Under the pieces are notes generated by a model. The model saw only the letters and a program-made list of their open reading frames with translations, did not search any database and was not told the origin of the DNA. A program made the translations under genes and the position numbers. From Rhyzopertha dominica (lineage: Eukaryota > Arthropoda > Insecta > Coleoptera > Bostrichidae), in the NCBI GenBank assembly GCA_025024175.1, contig QCXZ01000137.1:78926680-78990679 (forward strand): a DNA stretch of 64,000 bases. Direction: 5' to 3'. Numbering within the stretch: the stretch's first letter is position 1; the number at the start of each line of letters is the position of its first letter. Below, piece after piece: positions 54,701 to 64,000 of this stretch.

Positions 54701-57700
54701 ACTTCTATAACCCCACTCTAATCTAGATCGTGATACGATCCCTCTCTAATCGGGGCCTCCAAAAACGTATAAAAACAGTGGCGCTGGGGCCGCGAGGGGA
54801 ATGGAGATCTCTTTTAGGTGCCATTCAGTTCTCTCCCCTTAAAGGCAAAGTGACCCCTTAGTAACCCTCATCGTGACGCTAATTCCCTTGTGGAAGAGGT
54901 AACCCCTGAGGAAGTGCTAATCGTGACGCCAAGCTCATCTCCTGGGCGAAGTCACCCCTTAGTAACCCTCAACGTGACGCTAATTCCCTTGTGGAAGAGG
55001 TGACCCCTGAGGAAGTGCTAATCGTGACGCCAAGCTCATCTCCTGGGCGAAGTGACCCTTTAGTAACCCTCATCGTGACGTTAATTCCCTTGTAGAAGAG
55101 GTGACCCCCGAGGAAGTGCTAATCGTGACGCCAAGCTCATATTGCTTTTATATTGTTTTGATATTTTCCCTTATTTGCCCTGCGATGTATTGTTTACGTA
55201 AATCCCTGTCTCGTCACTTGTTTCTGATAATTTCCTTACAGCTTAATTATACAATTTCTTCACAGCGATAACACTTATTACTGGTCAATGTGGTTCTACC
55301 ACTGACCACTAGTTCTGTTTGTTTCTCAGGCACATACAGGTCCCTGCTACATACTTGGCTTTTTCGATATCCAACGATATCTGACGCAATATGCGATATT
55401 TAAGTAAATTCAGGTCTAGCCTGATTTGCTATCACACAAACATATTTTCTATAGTTAAATATAACATATATTTACTATGTAAAGACTGGACTTTTTCCTG
55501 CGGTTTTTCTTAAGTCTATTGTAGCACTCTGCAGTTTTCCGGTGCAAAATATATGATATATATTTTACACCGAATTATGTGTTTTTGTTTACCTTTCCGT
55601 TACAGAGCTTCGTATCGAACTAATTAAAACACAACGTAATTTTTGGGTTCTACTAAAGAACTAGACGATCACATTTATAAAGTAACTTACTCATACTATT
55701 ATGAGCTTTCTAAATTTAAATATATGGCCTGGGTAGGTAACAATAGTAGTTTAAGGCTTGTCTCGTTTTAAAATCCGAAAATTTTGAACCGCTGGATATT
55801 CTTTTTTGATCTTTTTTGTTCAAGCTATTACACATATAGGAAAAGACATTTTCTAAAGTTTTATTTAACATAATGTAATAGCAACATTTTAACTTAGATC
55901 CCATTCTTTTCTGAGGCTTTCTCGAATGTTCTTCCTTAAATTCTTGACAGTTTCATCAGCATCCTACTCGCCCTTATCCATTTAAAAACAAAATATTCGG
56001 CACTAGTGGCTTCTTCAGTTTTTGTAACTTTCTTTTGGCCGATACTGTGGCACATTAGGTGGATTAACTTCTTTCTCCACAAAATTTATTTGTGTTTACA
56101 TTAATAATTTTTTTACATTCTTTGCATGACGAGCAGAAGCTAAATCTGGCCAAAATAATGTGGGCCCTTCGTGCTTCCTTAGAAAAGGAAGCAGGCGTTT
56201 TTTCAAACATTGTTCCTGTGGTAACAAAGCACTGAGTATGAATGCCCGCATTGACAGATTACCTGACGCACAAGATACATTTTCCCAAATTTTTTTACAC
56301 TAATAGTTGTTTCAGACTTGGGAAGAATCTCTCCTTTAAAAGCAGTATAATATTGTGAACACGGTAGATTTGTAAAATCTGCTTTTACATATGTTTGGTC
56401 ATCCAATACAAAGCAATCCTCAATTAAATGGTATAGCTTTCGGGTTGGGGTTTTAAATTTTTTTTCCTGCTCTTCTGTAACTTTTGGCACTTTTTTTATA
56501 CGTTTTTAAACACGTCTTGAAATAACGATTTAGTACGATCATCCACTGTGGATCGTGGCATTTTCAGTTCTTTTGCAATGAAGTGCCTAGGACGCTGTGG
56601 ATTTTCTAACCATTTGTCAACAATCTTTCGTCGATGCTCCTCTCCATTCATTTTTTATAATCAAAATGTTGTGCACAAATATATAACTTCTTTTTACACT
56701 TACGCATTAACGAAACACACTGGAAAGTCCGAATTTTATTTGAGACAGTCCTTAAATGAGGAATGAAAAGAATGTTGTGGTGTGTAAAAAATAATTAAAT
56801 ATCAACTGTTTTATAAACAATGTTTGGTGTTTACGATAACAATCTGCAGTCGTAGAATAGTGGTTTAAAAAAAAATTCATGATTTTTTGAGAATTTAATG
56901 GCCATAATGGAAAAAATTAAACAAAAAAGTACTAAAGTACCACTACCCCGCAGTCATTTCTTTTTGAGATATCTCATGTTGAATAATTTCTGTTTACATA
57001 ATTATTTTCAAAAATTCATAAAACTATACCTCATTTGAACAACTTTCTTTTCTTTCCTACAAGGGCTATCTAATATTAATCTCTTTAGGACTTACCTGCT
57101 GGTATTCCTCGGCAGTAGTTAATCTTGCTGATATTCCACTTAGGATGGTCGTTATGGAGCTGGTACTTAGCCTGCAACATAGTTGTTATTGAAGTATTAA
57201 TAAGACATTTTAATTATGTGTTGTAGGTGATTTACNTTTCGGTTATATCGGAGAAACGTTCCATGAAGTAGTTAAATGTCACTTCTACACCAAGATGACT
57301 TCCACCATAGACTGATGAAAAGACCGAAGTTGCATATGATGTTCCTAAATCGTACTGATCATCCAGGCCCAAGGTGATATTCAGGAATCTGGAATAAAAC
57401 TGTTTTCACTACACAGTTTGAACTAAATTTGATATTTAGAGCATAAAAGGCATAATTTTCGAGTTACCTTTATTTAACCTGCATTAGAAATATATCTTCG
57501 TATTGTCAGAATCTACTAACGTTAATAAACTATCGAATAACAAATAGTATAGGTAAAGGTTATCATTCTCATTCTCCTATAAAAATCAAGTTAAAGAATT
57601 TAACAATGTTTAAATCTTCGAACTTTTGTCACTTTGTTAAATTTTAATATTAATAACTGTTTTTCAAAGCAAAGCATTTTTAGTTACAGTACCTCAAAAG

Positions 57701-60700
57701 AATGAGAATAACTTCGAGAACTGTTGTCTGTCAACCGGCATGATAGCCGCATTTTCGAGTAAGTGTTGCCAAATGGCCACACTTGGAAAACTTGGTATTC
57801 CACACTGTTCTATTTCAGTGTCAATTATTATACAGGGTGATTTTTTGAAAACTTCACATCTTAAATAACTTTAAATGGAGGAAAAATTTAAAATTTTGCA
57901 AAAACAGGTAAACTTTTGTTTGTAGGGGGACAACTTTTGAGATAAGTTTTTAATGTATAGCGCTTACCCTCTTAGCGGGGTAGACACCCCTTCAAAAATT
58001 TTAAATGAAACTACCCATCTTACGATACATCATATAAAAGCTTATTACACAAGGAGTCTTGCCATGTAATTAGTTTTACTATTTTTTACCCATTGACGGG
58101 GTAGTGGGTCAAAAAGTGCATTGTAGCAAGTGGCTTATAAAATGGAATATTTTGGACTTTTTTTAACAAAATTTATTGACTTGCAGTTACAATAAAAATT
58201 GTCCTTACTTAAGCCTAAAAAACTTGTTAATAATAATTGTTACACCTAAGCAAAATGCCAAAAATACTTAAAATTTTCTTTCGATATTGCTTGATATTGC
58301 AACTCGACAGTTTATACTAAATTGGCTAAATAATTATCTACTTTGTGTTTCCAATTTTTTGTTTCAACTTTTTGGCTACTTCTTTGGCACGACCATCTTT
58401 TACTTCACATTCCTTTTTATAAATCGCGTGAAATTTTAAAGTGAGAGTCCAAGTGATAATGGTTTATTCAACTGCCGAAAGGGTAGAAATAATTTTTATT
58501 TACGGTGCTGAGCATAGCTGTGCTCGTGCGTCAGCAAGGGTGTTTAACGAACGGCACGCCGATAAAAATGTTGACACTAGGTACATTCTCGATCTCGTGC
58601 AGAAATTTCAAGACACTGGATCTGTAGTAAACAAAAAAGGGCAGGAAATAGAGTCGTTGATGAAATGGCCCAACTTGAAGTACTTGGTCATTTTGCAATG
58701 GATCCAACTAGCTCTTTGCGTAACATTTCTACAGCCACTGGACTTTCTTATTCATCTGTAAGGAAAGTTACAAAACTGCACAAATTCCATCCCTATAAGA
58801 TGAAAACTCTTCAGGAACTCGGCGAAGATGACTTCGATAGAAGACTGCAATTTTGCGAAATTATAACAGAAAAGATTATAGTAAATCCAAATCTAATAAA
58901 AAATATCTGCTTCAGTGATGAATGCACATTTTTTTTGAACGGCTCTGTAAATAAACATAACGTCAGGTACTGGAGTGACGAAAATCCTTGTATTTTTCGA
59001 GAAGGTCATACACAAGTTCCTCAGAAGCTGAACGTCTGGGCTGGAATACTTGGCAACGCAATTGTAGGTCCAATTTTCATTGATGGGACGCTAAATGGGG
59101 GAATGTATTTAGAATTACTTGATAACGTTATTGATCCTTTAATCACAGAGCAATTAGAAAACCAACGTGACCCTGAAGGAAATCCAATGTTGGATGAATA
59201 CGAATTGTTTTACCAACATGATGAAGCCCCACCGCATTACGTCATTAATGTGCGAAATTGGTTAAATCATAGATTTCCTCTTCACTGGATTGGTAGGCGT
59301 GGAACAATTGAATGGCCGCCACGATCACCCGATTTGACTGCTTTAGATTTCTTTCTATGGGGTCATTTAAAATCTGTGGTTTACAAAACACAACCTACTA
59401 GCCTGGACGATCTGCGAGAAAGAATTATTAACGAGTGCAGGAGGATTCCACCTGAAACTTTCCGAAAAGTGCAGCAGGAGTTCGAGAACCGTCTGTATTA
59501 TTGTATGGAAAGAGGTGGTGCACATTTTGAGAATCTATTGTAAGGTTTGAATTTCTATGGTTTTGTTCACACTGTTTTTGGAGTTACAAATAAATAATTT
59601 TTCTTTTTCGTGGGCATGGACTTTCTAAAAAATTACATGATAAATACTTTAATGTTAATAATAATATTAAAAGAAAATTTTCAGTATTCTGGGAGTTTTT
59701 TTAAATGTCATATTTTTTACAAGTTTGTTTAAATTTTGGGTTCTCGTAAGGACAAATTTTATTTCCGCTCTAAAATAAAATACATTTTGTTGACAAGAGT
59801 CCAAAATATTCAATTTAATAAGTAACCTGTTTCGTAGGCACTATTAATCTATTACCCCGTCAATGAGTTAAACGTGGTAAAACTAATTACATGGCCAGAC
59901 TCTTTGTGAAATAAGCTTTCAAATGATGTATCACAAGATGGATAGTTCCATTTAAAATTTTTAAAGGGGTGTCTACCCTGCTCAGAGAGTAAGCGCTATC
60001 CATTAAAAACTTATCTCAAAAGTTATCCCCCTGCAAACAAAAGTTTACCTGTTTTTGCAAATTTTTAAATTTTTGCTATATTTAAAGTTATTTAAGGTGT
60101 GAAGGTTTCAAAAAATCACCCTGTATATTCAGTAACTATTGATTAGCAAGTTTCTATAAATAAGTAAGATATAGATACCCTTATCCTTTGCAAAATAAAT
60201 AACTGATAACTTTTGTTAAGAAGAATAATTATTATTTTCAAGATGCATTATGGTAACGAATCTAATAAATTACCATAAGATTATCACCTTTTTTATCACA
60301 TCTAGAATGACTTTGGAGGTTATTATTTTAACCTGAAAAGGGACTTTGCCATATGATCTTGAAGCTACAGAGTTATTCGCTATGTTCCTTCAACTTCAAA
60401 AACAGTTTTGAATTGCATTTAGCAATCATTTATTACATCATTATCAAATAGGGGAAAGGGTGACATTTGCGCTGTCAGTCAGATACCGTTACCTATTAGT
60501 TTCACTGTTAGTTAAGCTCGTCAGACTACAATATCTACTAAATAACAGTAACAGATAATTCTCGCTAAGTACGACTGCAGTGTTTCCACCTCATTGCATT
60601 AGTGTTTTTTTTTCTCTTCACACGCCTATGCCTATGCCAAATTTTTATTTAGTTTCACCTTTTTTTCTCTGAAAATTTGAAGTCATAAATAAAAGGAACA

Positions 60701-63700
60701 AAATACGATATAAATAAATAACCCCTGAATAGAAAAAAAGAAGGATGTAAGTAATATTTAAAAATAGGAACTGGTTAAAGCTTTGTTCCAAAAATAAAGT
60801 TAGCACTTGAACGTTTGCTTACCGGCATCGAAAATCGGCATTACCTTTCTAATATTTCCGTATTCAAGCTGCATCCCAGAGCGGCAAGCACCCTGCTGTT
60901 CTCGTAATACTCCAAGCTGCCGTTAACGTATTTGTCAAACAGGTACTCCCAGTTGCTTGCATTTCCGTTCCTCATTCCTCCGCAGTATACGGGCGCTTGG
61001 AGGTCGGGATGAACGTAGCCCTGCTCAGATAATTTCGCCGTCATGGCTTCGCGACAGTCTCCACCACCGTAGAGACACATCCATTTTATGATGTTTATCC
61101 TGTTGTATCTCTCGGTGATTAATTCCCCATCCACGATGTCTGTTCCGAGAGATTCGTACGCTTTAGTCAGGACTTCCACGACATAAGTCTGCAATGTAAA
61201 GAAATGTACCTATATAGTGCACAGGGGGTATATGAGTATTCTAGATGGATAAAATTGTTTAACATTTTTTTTAATTCCAAAGATTTTTCTTGGGCTAATA
61301 ACACCGTTTTAAAGGAAAGTAAATTAATAAAAAATTAATATTCTTTGTGGAAATAAAACAAAAAGTGAAATTATTAGCCGGATGTAATTCATCGAAAACA
61401 AACACTTCTTCGTTAGATGATTCTTCTCTTTCTGCCCTGTTAAGTGAGTCGTCATAAGGTCATTAGGTGACACATACAGTCTCCATTTCCACAACCCGAA
61501 AATACCGAGATGCCATAGAAATCCTAACAATATGAACCGCAAATTTGGTTACTATTTCTCCACTATTTGGTATTCAGTCACCTAACGGCTATTTCCAGTT
61601 TCATAATCCCAACTCTGCCGTCTAAGCATCCCCACCTTATACCTCCTTATATCTATCGTTTTCATTCTCGTACTCTTTGGGATTTGGTTCAGTTGGGATG
61701 GGACGTGTTTCTCGCGTTAGGTGCGTACTATATTCCATACTCCTTATTACTGTCCTGATGATGCTCCTTACAAGTGCGGGCGAAACGTCTACCTTACCCC
61801 AAAATTAGATGCGGTCTAATCCAAAAGGACTAAGATTTCAACTTACTGTATTACCTATAGCACAACTACCTGAAAGTTCAACGATTGTCTTTTTTTTAAT
61901 AGTACGTTACGTTCACTTTGTGCATCCATTGTTTTTAGCGAGATACAGGATGTTTCACGAATGATAATGACCCTGACGAAATTAAAAATGCAACCCAAAA
62001 TATATTCTCATAGCCAATGTGGTTATTTTACATAATGGTATTATTTTAAAAATAAATTGGGAATCCATGGCGGCTATGCATTATGGTTCCTGTCACTATA
62101 TTTATTAATAGTAAAAATGTATTCAAATGATAAAAAAATAGATATGATTTTGATTTATGGTGAATGCAAGAAAAATGCTTTCGCTGCTGCCCGTTTATAC
62201 AGACAACGTTTTCCAAATAGAAGAGCTCCTGCCGGTATAATTTTCAAGAGACTTGAATTAACTGGCCACCACTGAAAAAGTCAAGAGAAAGAACAGCAAC
62301 AGGCCCTGAATATGAAATTAGAGTATTGGAAATGATTGACGAAAATCCTCATATTAGTCAAAGGGTAGTCTCAAGAGCAACCGGTATTAGTCTGTCTTCA
62401 GTACACCGAATAATTAAAGGCAATCAATTTCATCCGTATCACTTGCAATTGGTTCTAGCCTTAAAGGAGACAGACTATCCTAAAAGACTGGCTTTTTGTA
62501 ACTTTTTTCGGGAACTCTAAAATTTGAATGTGAGATTTTATGACGTTTGCTTCTCAGATGAAGCAAGATTTTCTAATAATGGTGGAGTTAACAAACATAC
62601 CATGCATTATTATGCGCAAGAAAATCCACGTTGGATTCGAGAAAGACATTTTCAAACTATCTACTCGACGAATGTCTGGTGCGGAATATTGGGGAATCAA
62701 ATTGTTGGGCCTTATTTTTTTTCGCGATAGTTTAAACGGCAAAATACTTATCTAAATTTTTTAAAAAACATTTTACCGGTACTTCTCCAAAATGTAAATT
62801 TACAAGTAAGACCAGATCTATGGTTCCAACAAGATGGGGCACCTGCGCATTATCATAGAATAGTGCGAAATCATCTTGATTGGGTTTTGCCTTACCGATG
62901 GATAGGAAGAGGTTCAATTAATCCTTGGCTACCGAGAAGCCCGGACCTTACTCCTTTGGATTTTTTTTCTGTGGTGAATGGTAAAAGAGCAAGTATACCA
63001 AACACAAATTGAAAGTGTAGAACATTTAGAAAATAAAATACGTGATGCATGTAGATCCATCATTCCAGAAATGTTAAAGGATGTTAAAAGATCATTTTGG
63101 GTACCAATTCAAGCTTGTGATAAGAGCGGAGGGCGACATTTTGAGCATTTATTACATTAATGTTATTGAATAAACATTTTTCAAAAATAAAATTCGTTTT
63201 ACAATACCGAATTTACTTAAAGCAAATGATTGAAGTTTATGTCAAAATTTACGAATTTATACAGCTCTCTACGTCTTATATTATTTAAGACGAAAAACAA
63301 TTATCAATGTTACCTGTGCAAATGTATTTCTGGTTGCATTTTTAATTTCGTCAGGGTCATTATCATTCGTGAAACATCCTGTATGTATTGCAATATTCTA
63401 CATTAAATGAATTTTAAAATTTGTTACAGGTCGGCTGAGCAATGAAGAAAACTGGAACTGCAGCCCTTCTAAGCCACAGGAAGACGCTTGTAGAGCATTC
63501 GCACGCTAGCTCAAGTTGGCGTCTTAACGACGACCCAGTCTCACCTCAAATTCCTCATAATGCTCGTGTCCTCCAAATAATCTGTCCAGGTATGTTAGGC
63601 CCCTTGAGACGCTGTACAGCGGAATGTAATCGATTTCCTGCGATATGTAGCCGAAAAGGTCGAGTAAAATATCGTAGCTGAGGCGGCCGGACCTGCACAG

Positions 63701-63822
63701 GTTGAAGACGTCGTCGACGATTTGAGCGCGGTTAAGAACGTGGATGTCTTCGTAGCTGTCGCTTTTCAGGAAATCGATTATCAGTTTCCAGTTGGTGTTG
63801 TCGTAGTTTACTCGATAGTATC
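51399..63822 (-). CDS. Aminopeptidase N-like GPI-anchored M1 metallopeptidase, 3' five exons (partial)
   Basis: Exons in transcript order are 63545-63822, 60845-61188, 57236-57388, 57096-57171 and 51399-51716. All introns are GT-AG and the phases agree at every join, giving 388 codons and a stop. The protein part starts at the M1-family GYYRVNYD motif and covers the ERAP1-like C-terminal helical domain. It ends in a threonine-rich linker and a hydrophobic tail typical of a GPI-anchor signal. M1 aminopeptidases cut N-terminal residues from peptides; in insect midgut, GPI-anchored members sit on the apical membrane and are known receptors for Bacillus thuringiensis Cry proteins. The HEXXH zinc site lies in upstream exons beyond the window, so activity cannot be judged. 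Tissue is not shown by the sequence. Confidence 0.9.
52080..53430 (-). pseudogene. Jockey-like LINE RT, internally deleted, in the last aminopeptidase intron
   Basis: Minus-strand pieces: LVKLKAYHHSKYKKCGSIHH (about 53285-53225); SKAYNDYINKIQTNYSHDLK (53180 on); FKLKNRMTCGDDQIPSFLIK; a frame change near 52870; then HSISPNQHGFYPKRSTVTNF and VDAVYTDFSKAFDRVDH (first catalytic aspartate) to about 52510. At that point the sequence jumps to NHDLSLSLESNHLFFADDLK (the FADD box, about 52480-52430). The PQG segment that belongs between them is deleted. The 3' part continues through NIDKCKVCTFTLRKQPL to ASFNNISVL at 52121. It lies antisense-neutral (same strand as the host gene) within an intron. Confidence 0.88.
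53500..53700 (+). pseudogene. Unrecognised coding remnant with the KNYAECNIK motif, copy 2
   Basis: The frame 53506-53694 encodes LSVLYSLSEELLLKNYAECN followed by IKLNKSSQFISVTDG. It matches copy 1 (33390-33540, minus) both in protein and in DNA (AAAAATTATGCTGA.TGTAATATTAAAC). The family is unknown to me. The frame ends at a TAG soon after the shared part. Confidence 0.45.
53760..54530. other. Intron sequence of the aminopeptidase gene, no feature recognised
   Basis: Short frames at 54021-54493 overlap on both strands and show no domain. The section near 54040-54360 is GC-richer. Confidence 0.3.
54531..54610 (+). repeat. Tc1/mariner-type terminal sequence, left copy
   Basis: TATACAGGGTGTTCACGGTA followed by ACAGTCTGCAATAG and CATCGTAGAATAGTG. 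It recurs in the same orientation, shortened, at 56820-56870 (TGTTTACGATAACAATCTGC). The two are direct, not inverted, so they do not bound one simple element. Confidence 0.5.
54848..55141. repeat. 101-bp tandem repeat, 2.9 copies
   Basis: Units start at 54848, 54949 and 55050 (period 101). They share AAGTGACCCCTTAGTAACCC, TCATCGTGACGCTAATTCCC, TTGTGGAAGAGGTGACCCC and GTGCTAATCGTGACGCCAAG. Each unit holds two versions of a shorter TAATCGTGACGC-type element, so the 101-mer itself arose from a duplication. Sequence identity between units is high, with about six differences visible. It is GC-rich compared with its flanks and lies in an intron of the aminopeptidase gene. Confidence 0.93.
55141..55890. 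other. AT-rich intron sequence
   Basis: No feature recognised. The open frame at 55716-55904 (minus) shows no domain and may be tail sequence of the relic that follows. Confidence 0.3.
55900..56651 (-). pseudogene. Tc1/mariner-superfamily transposase relic, internally deleted
   Basis: The start is ATG at 56651 (MNGEEHRRKIVDKWLENPQR, then HFIAKELKMPRSTVDD), an N-terminal helix-turn-helix of about 50 residues. A deletion then removes the rest of the DNA-binding half. Next comes PKVTEEQEKKFKTPTRKLYH and EDCFVLDDQTYVKADF, the first catalytic region with its aspartates (56490-56203), and QCGHSYSVL. After a frame change, about 56215-56030 gives KKRLLPFLRKH-like and GPTLFWPDLAS-like sequence (second aspartate) and VNPPNVPQYRPKE (final acidic residue). 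Frames and stops are disrupted throughout. It lies inside the last aminopeptidase intron, on the same strand as the host gene. Confidence 0.75.
56820..56870 (+). repeat. Tc1/mariner-type terminal sequence, right copy (same orientation)
   Basis: TGTTTACGATAACAATCTGC then AGTCGTAGAATAGTG. This repeats 54531-54610 with a short internal deletion. It is in direct orientation to that copy. Confidence 0.5.
57096..57171 (-). CDS. Aminopeptidase N-like, penultimate exon
   Basis: A 76-bp exon between acceptor ...ATGTTGCAG and donor GTAAGT. Its first G completes the split codon from the previous exon, and 25 codons follow (LSTSSITTILSGISARLTTA, EEYQQ). It ends in phase 0, matching the terminal exon. 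Confidence 0.85.
57236..57388 (-). CDS. Aminopeptidase N-like, third visible exon
   Basis: A 153-bp exon with acceptor TTTTATTCCAG and donor GTAAAT. It encodes FLNITLGLDDQYDLGTSYAT, SVFSSVYGGSHLGVEVTFNY and FMERFSDITE, the repetitive-helix part of the C-terminal domain. It begins with one base completing an arginine codon and ends with two bases of a split codon; the last base (57236) is ambiguous. Confidence 0.85.
57833..60123 (+). mobile_element. DD41D transposon with very long inverted repeats
   Basis: TA-flanked (57831-57832 and 60124-60125), with the end CAGGGTGATTTTTTGAAAAC. The inverted repeats run about 380 bp (57833 to about 58215, and about 59740 to 60123), far longer than the roughly 57 bp of copies A and C. 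Shared inner landmarks are TTAGCGGGGTAGACACCCC-like, CATTGACGGGGTA and GAATATTTTGGAC. It is inserted in the intron between the second and third visible aminopeptidase exons, in opposite orientation to the host gene. Confidence 0.92.
58459..59543 (+). pseudogene. DD41D transposase, one frameshift
   Basis: The frame starts at 58459 (MVYSTAERVEIIFIYGAEHS; helix-turn-helix) and runs to about 58640. There a one-base change, probably with a small deletion of the inter-helix linker, moves it to the frame 58665-59543. That frame contains NISTATGLSYSSVRKV (second helix-turn-helix), CFSDECTFF (first aspartate), YQHDEAPPHYV (second; relatives have DGAP), and SPDLTALDFFLWG (third). By my count 41 residues separate the last two aspartates. 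It ends GGAHFENLL. All other family motifs are intact, so the copy is almost complete. Confidence 0.92.
60125..60840. other. Intron sequence of the aminopeptidase gene
   Basis: AT-rich, no feature recognised. Confidence 0.35.
60845..61188 (-). CDS. Aminopeptidase N-like, second visible exon
   Basis: A 344-bp exon with acceptor TTTACATTGCAG and donor GTAATG. It encodes TYVVEVLTKAYESLGTDIVD, RINIIKWMCLYGGGDCREAM and YVHPDLQAPVYCGGMRNGNA, followed by NWEYLFDKYVN and LAALGCS, all typical of the M1-family C-terminal domain. Two cysteine pairs (CLYGGGDC; the C of VYCGG with C of LGC) match conserved disulfide positions of animal aminopeptidase N. It ends two bases into a codon, completed by the next exon. 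Confidence 0.93.
61190..61745. other. Intron sequence of the aminopeptidase gene
   Basis: Short frames on both strands near 61324-61758 have no domain. No repeat is recognised before the hammerhead-like motif. Confidence 0.3.
61755..61790 (+). ncRNA. Hammerhead-like motif with canonical core boxes
   Basis: CTGATGA (61755-61761, exact CUGAUGA), then an extra T, a stem GCTC / GGGC (one G-U pair) closing an 11-nt loop, then GAAAC and GTC (61782-61789). Core boxes are canonical but stem I is not convincing, so activity is doubtful. The layout with one extra base before stem II matches the motifs at the Penelope ends. Confidence 0.35.
61946..63381 (+). mobile_element. DD41D element, copy C, both ends present
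   Basis: TA-flanked (61944-61945 and 63382-63383), with inverted repeats of the same sequence as copy A. It is inserted in the intron between the first and second visible aminopeptidase exons, antisense to the host gene. Length is 1436 bp. Confidence 0.92.
62129..63160 (+). pseudogene. DD41D transposase, broken (copy C)
   Basis: The start region (ILIYGECKKNAFAAARLYRQ) is readable to about 62260. There a 13-nt block present in copies A and B is missing, which shifts the frame. Further pieces are QRVVSRATGISLSSVHRII (62350-62420), CFSDEARFSNNGGVNKH (first aspartate, about 62550), QQDGAPAHYHRIVRNH (second, about 62830), SPDLTPLDFFSV (third, about 62945, followed by another frame change) and the C-terminal region to GGRHFEHLLH at 63160. 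Five or more lesions make it non-functional. Confidence 0.88.
63383..63544. other. Intron sequence of the aminopeptidase gene
   Basis: Short stretch between copy C and the exon at 63545. It contains the donor GTGAGAC (63544 leftwards). Nothing else recognised. Confidence 0.4.
63545..63822 (-). CDS. Aminopeptidase N-like, first visible exon
   Basis: A 278-bp exon with acceptor TGTACTTTACAG and donor GTGAGA. It starts with two bases of a split glycine codon, giving (G)YYRVNYDNTNWKLIIDFLKS, the M1-family motif that opens the C-terminal domain. It continues HVLNRAQIVDDVFNLCRSGR and SYDILLDLFGYISQEIDYIP, then YSVSRGLTYLDRLF, ending HYEEFE in phase 0. The preceding exon lies beyond the window. Confidence 0.93.
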
Positions 63823-64000
63823 CTGTAAAGTACAGTTATAGTATACGAGAGGAGGAAAATATTTATTATAGCAGTGGAGTATTTAGGGAAAATTAATAAA
63901 TAATAAAAAAATAATAAAATAAAATTAATAATTATAAAGAGGGAATCGGGTTATTTGCGTGTGTTTTATAACTGATATTTATAAAAGCTTCCGAGAAAAA
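63823..64000. other. Intron sequence at the window edge
   Basis: AT-rich sequence upstream of the first visible exon of the aminopeptidase gene; no preceding exon is visible before the window ends. Confidence 0.5.

Overview
This window looks like arthropod, most probably insect, nuclear DNA. It is AT-rich and intron-bearing, has scattered single ambiguous bases typical of a draft assembly, and is dominated by transposable elements. The species cannot be fixed from the sequence; a beetle is plausible but is inference only.

Only one host gene can be supported: the 3' end of a GPI-anchored aminopeptidase N-like (M1 metallopeptidase family) gene on the minus strand. Five exons (63545-63822, 60845-61188, 57236-57388, 57096-57171, 51399-51716) have splice sites and phases that join without a break into 388 codons plus a stop. 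The 5' part, with the zinc-binding catalytic domain, lies beyond the right edge. Its introns have filled with transposons: a DD41D element at 61946-63381, a long-TIR DD41D element at 57833-60123, a LINE at 52080-53430, and a satellite plus Tc1-like relic at 54533-56870.

The other 50 kb is layered mobile DNA. 1-11 kb: a 78-bp mini-element, a DD41D copy, a 1.75-kb hAT-like element with 8-bp target duplications, a tRNA-like (SINE-type) relic, an IS630-like transposase relic with its core deleted, and a Penelope-like relic without its RT palm. 11-18 kb: a foldback element with 41-bp tandem palindromes holding a LINE fragment, degenerate tandem repeats, and two IS630-like relics. 18-27 kb: an RT relic, a nearly intact Penelope-like element (RT plus GIY-YIG) between inverted repeats with hammerhead-ribozyme-like folds, and a mariner relic. 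28-34 kb: a TIR element and a jockey-like LINE. 35-50 kb: a dispersed repeat family in two copies; a Tc3-like element whose transposase is intact once a 57-nt intron is removed; an IS630-like element; a truncated DD41D copy; and a mariner one stop codon from intact, which carries a hAT element that itself carries a MITE.

The observations most worth a second look are the four-layer nested insertion at 45-49.6 kb, the intact intron-containing Tc3-like transposase, the repeated hammerhead-like motifs at Penelope-type ends, and an unrecognised coding motif shared by 33.3-33.9 kb and 53.5-53.7 kb.
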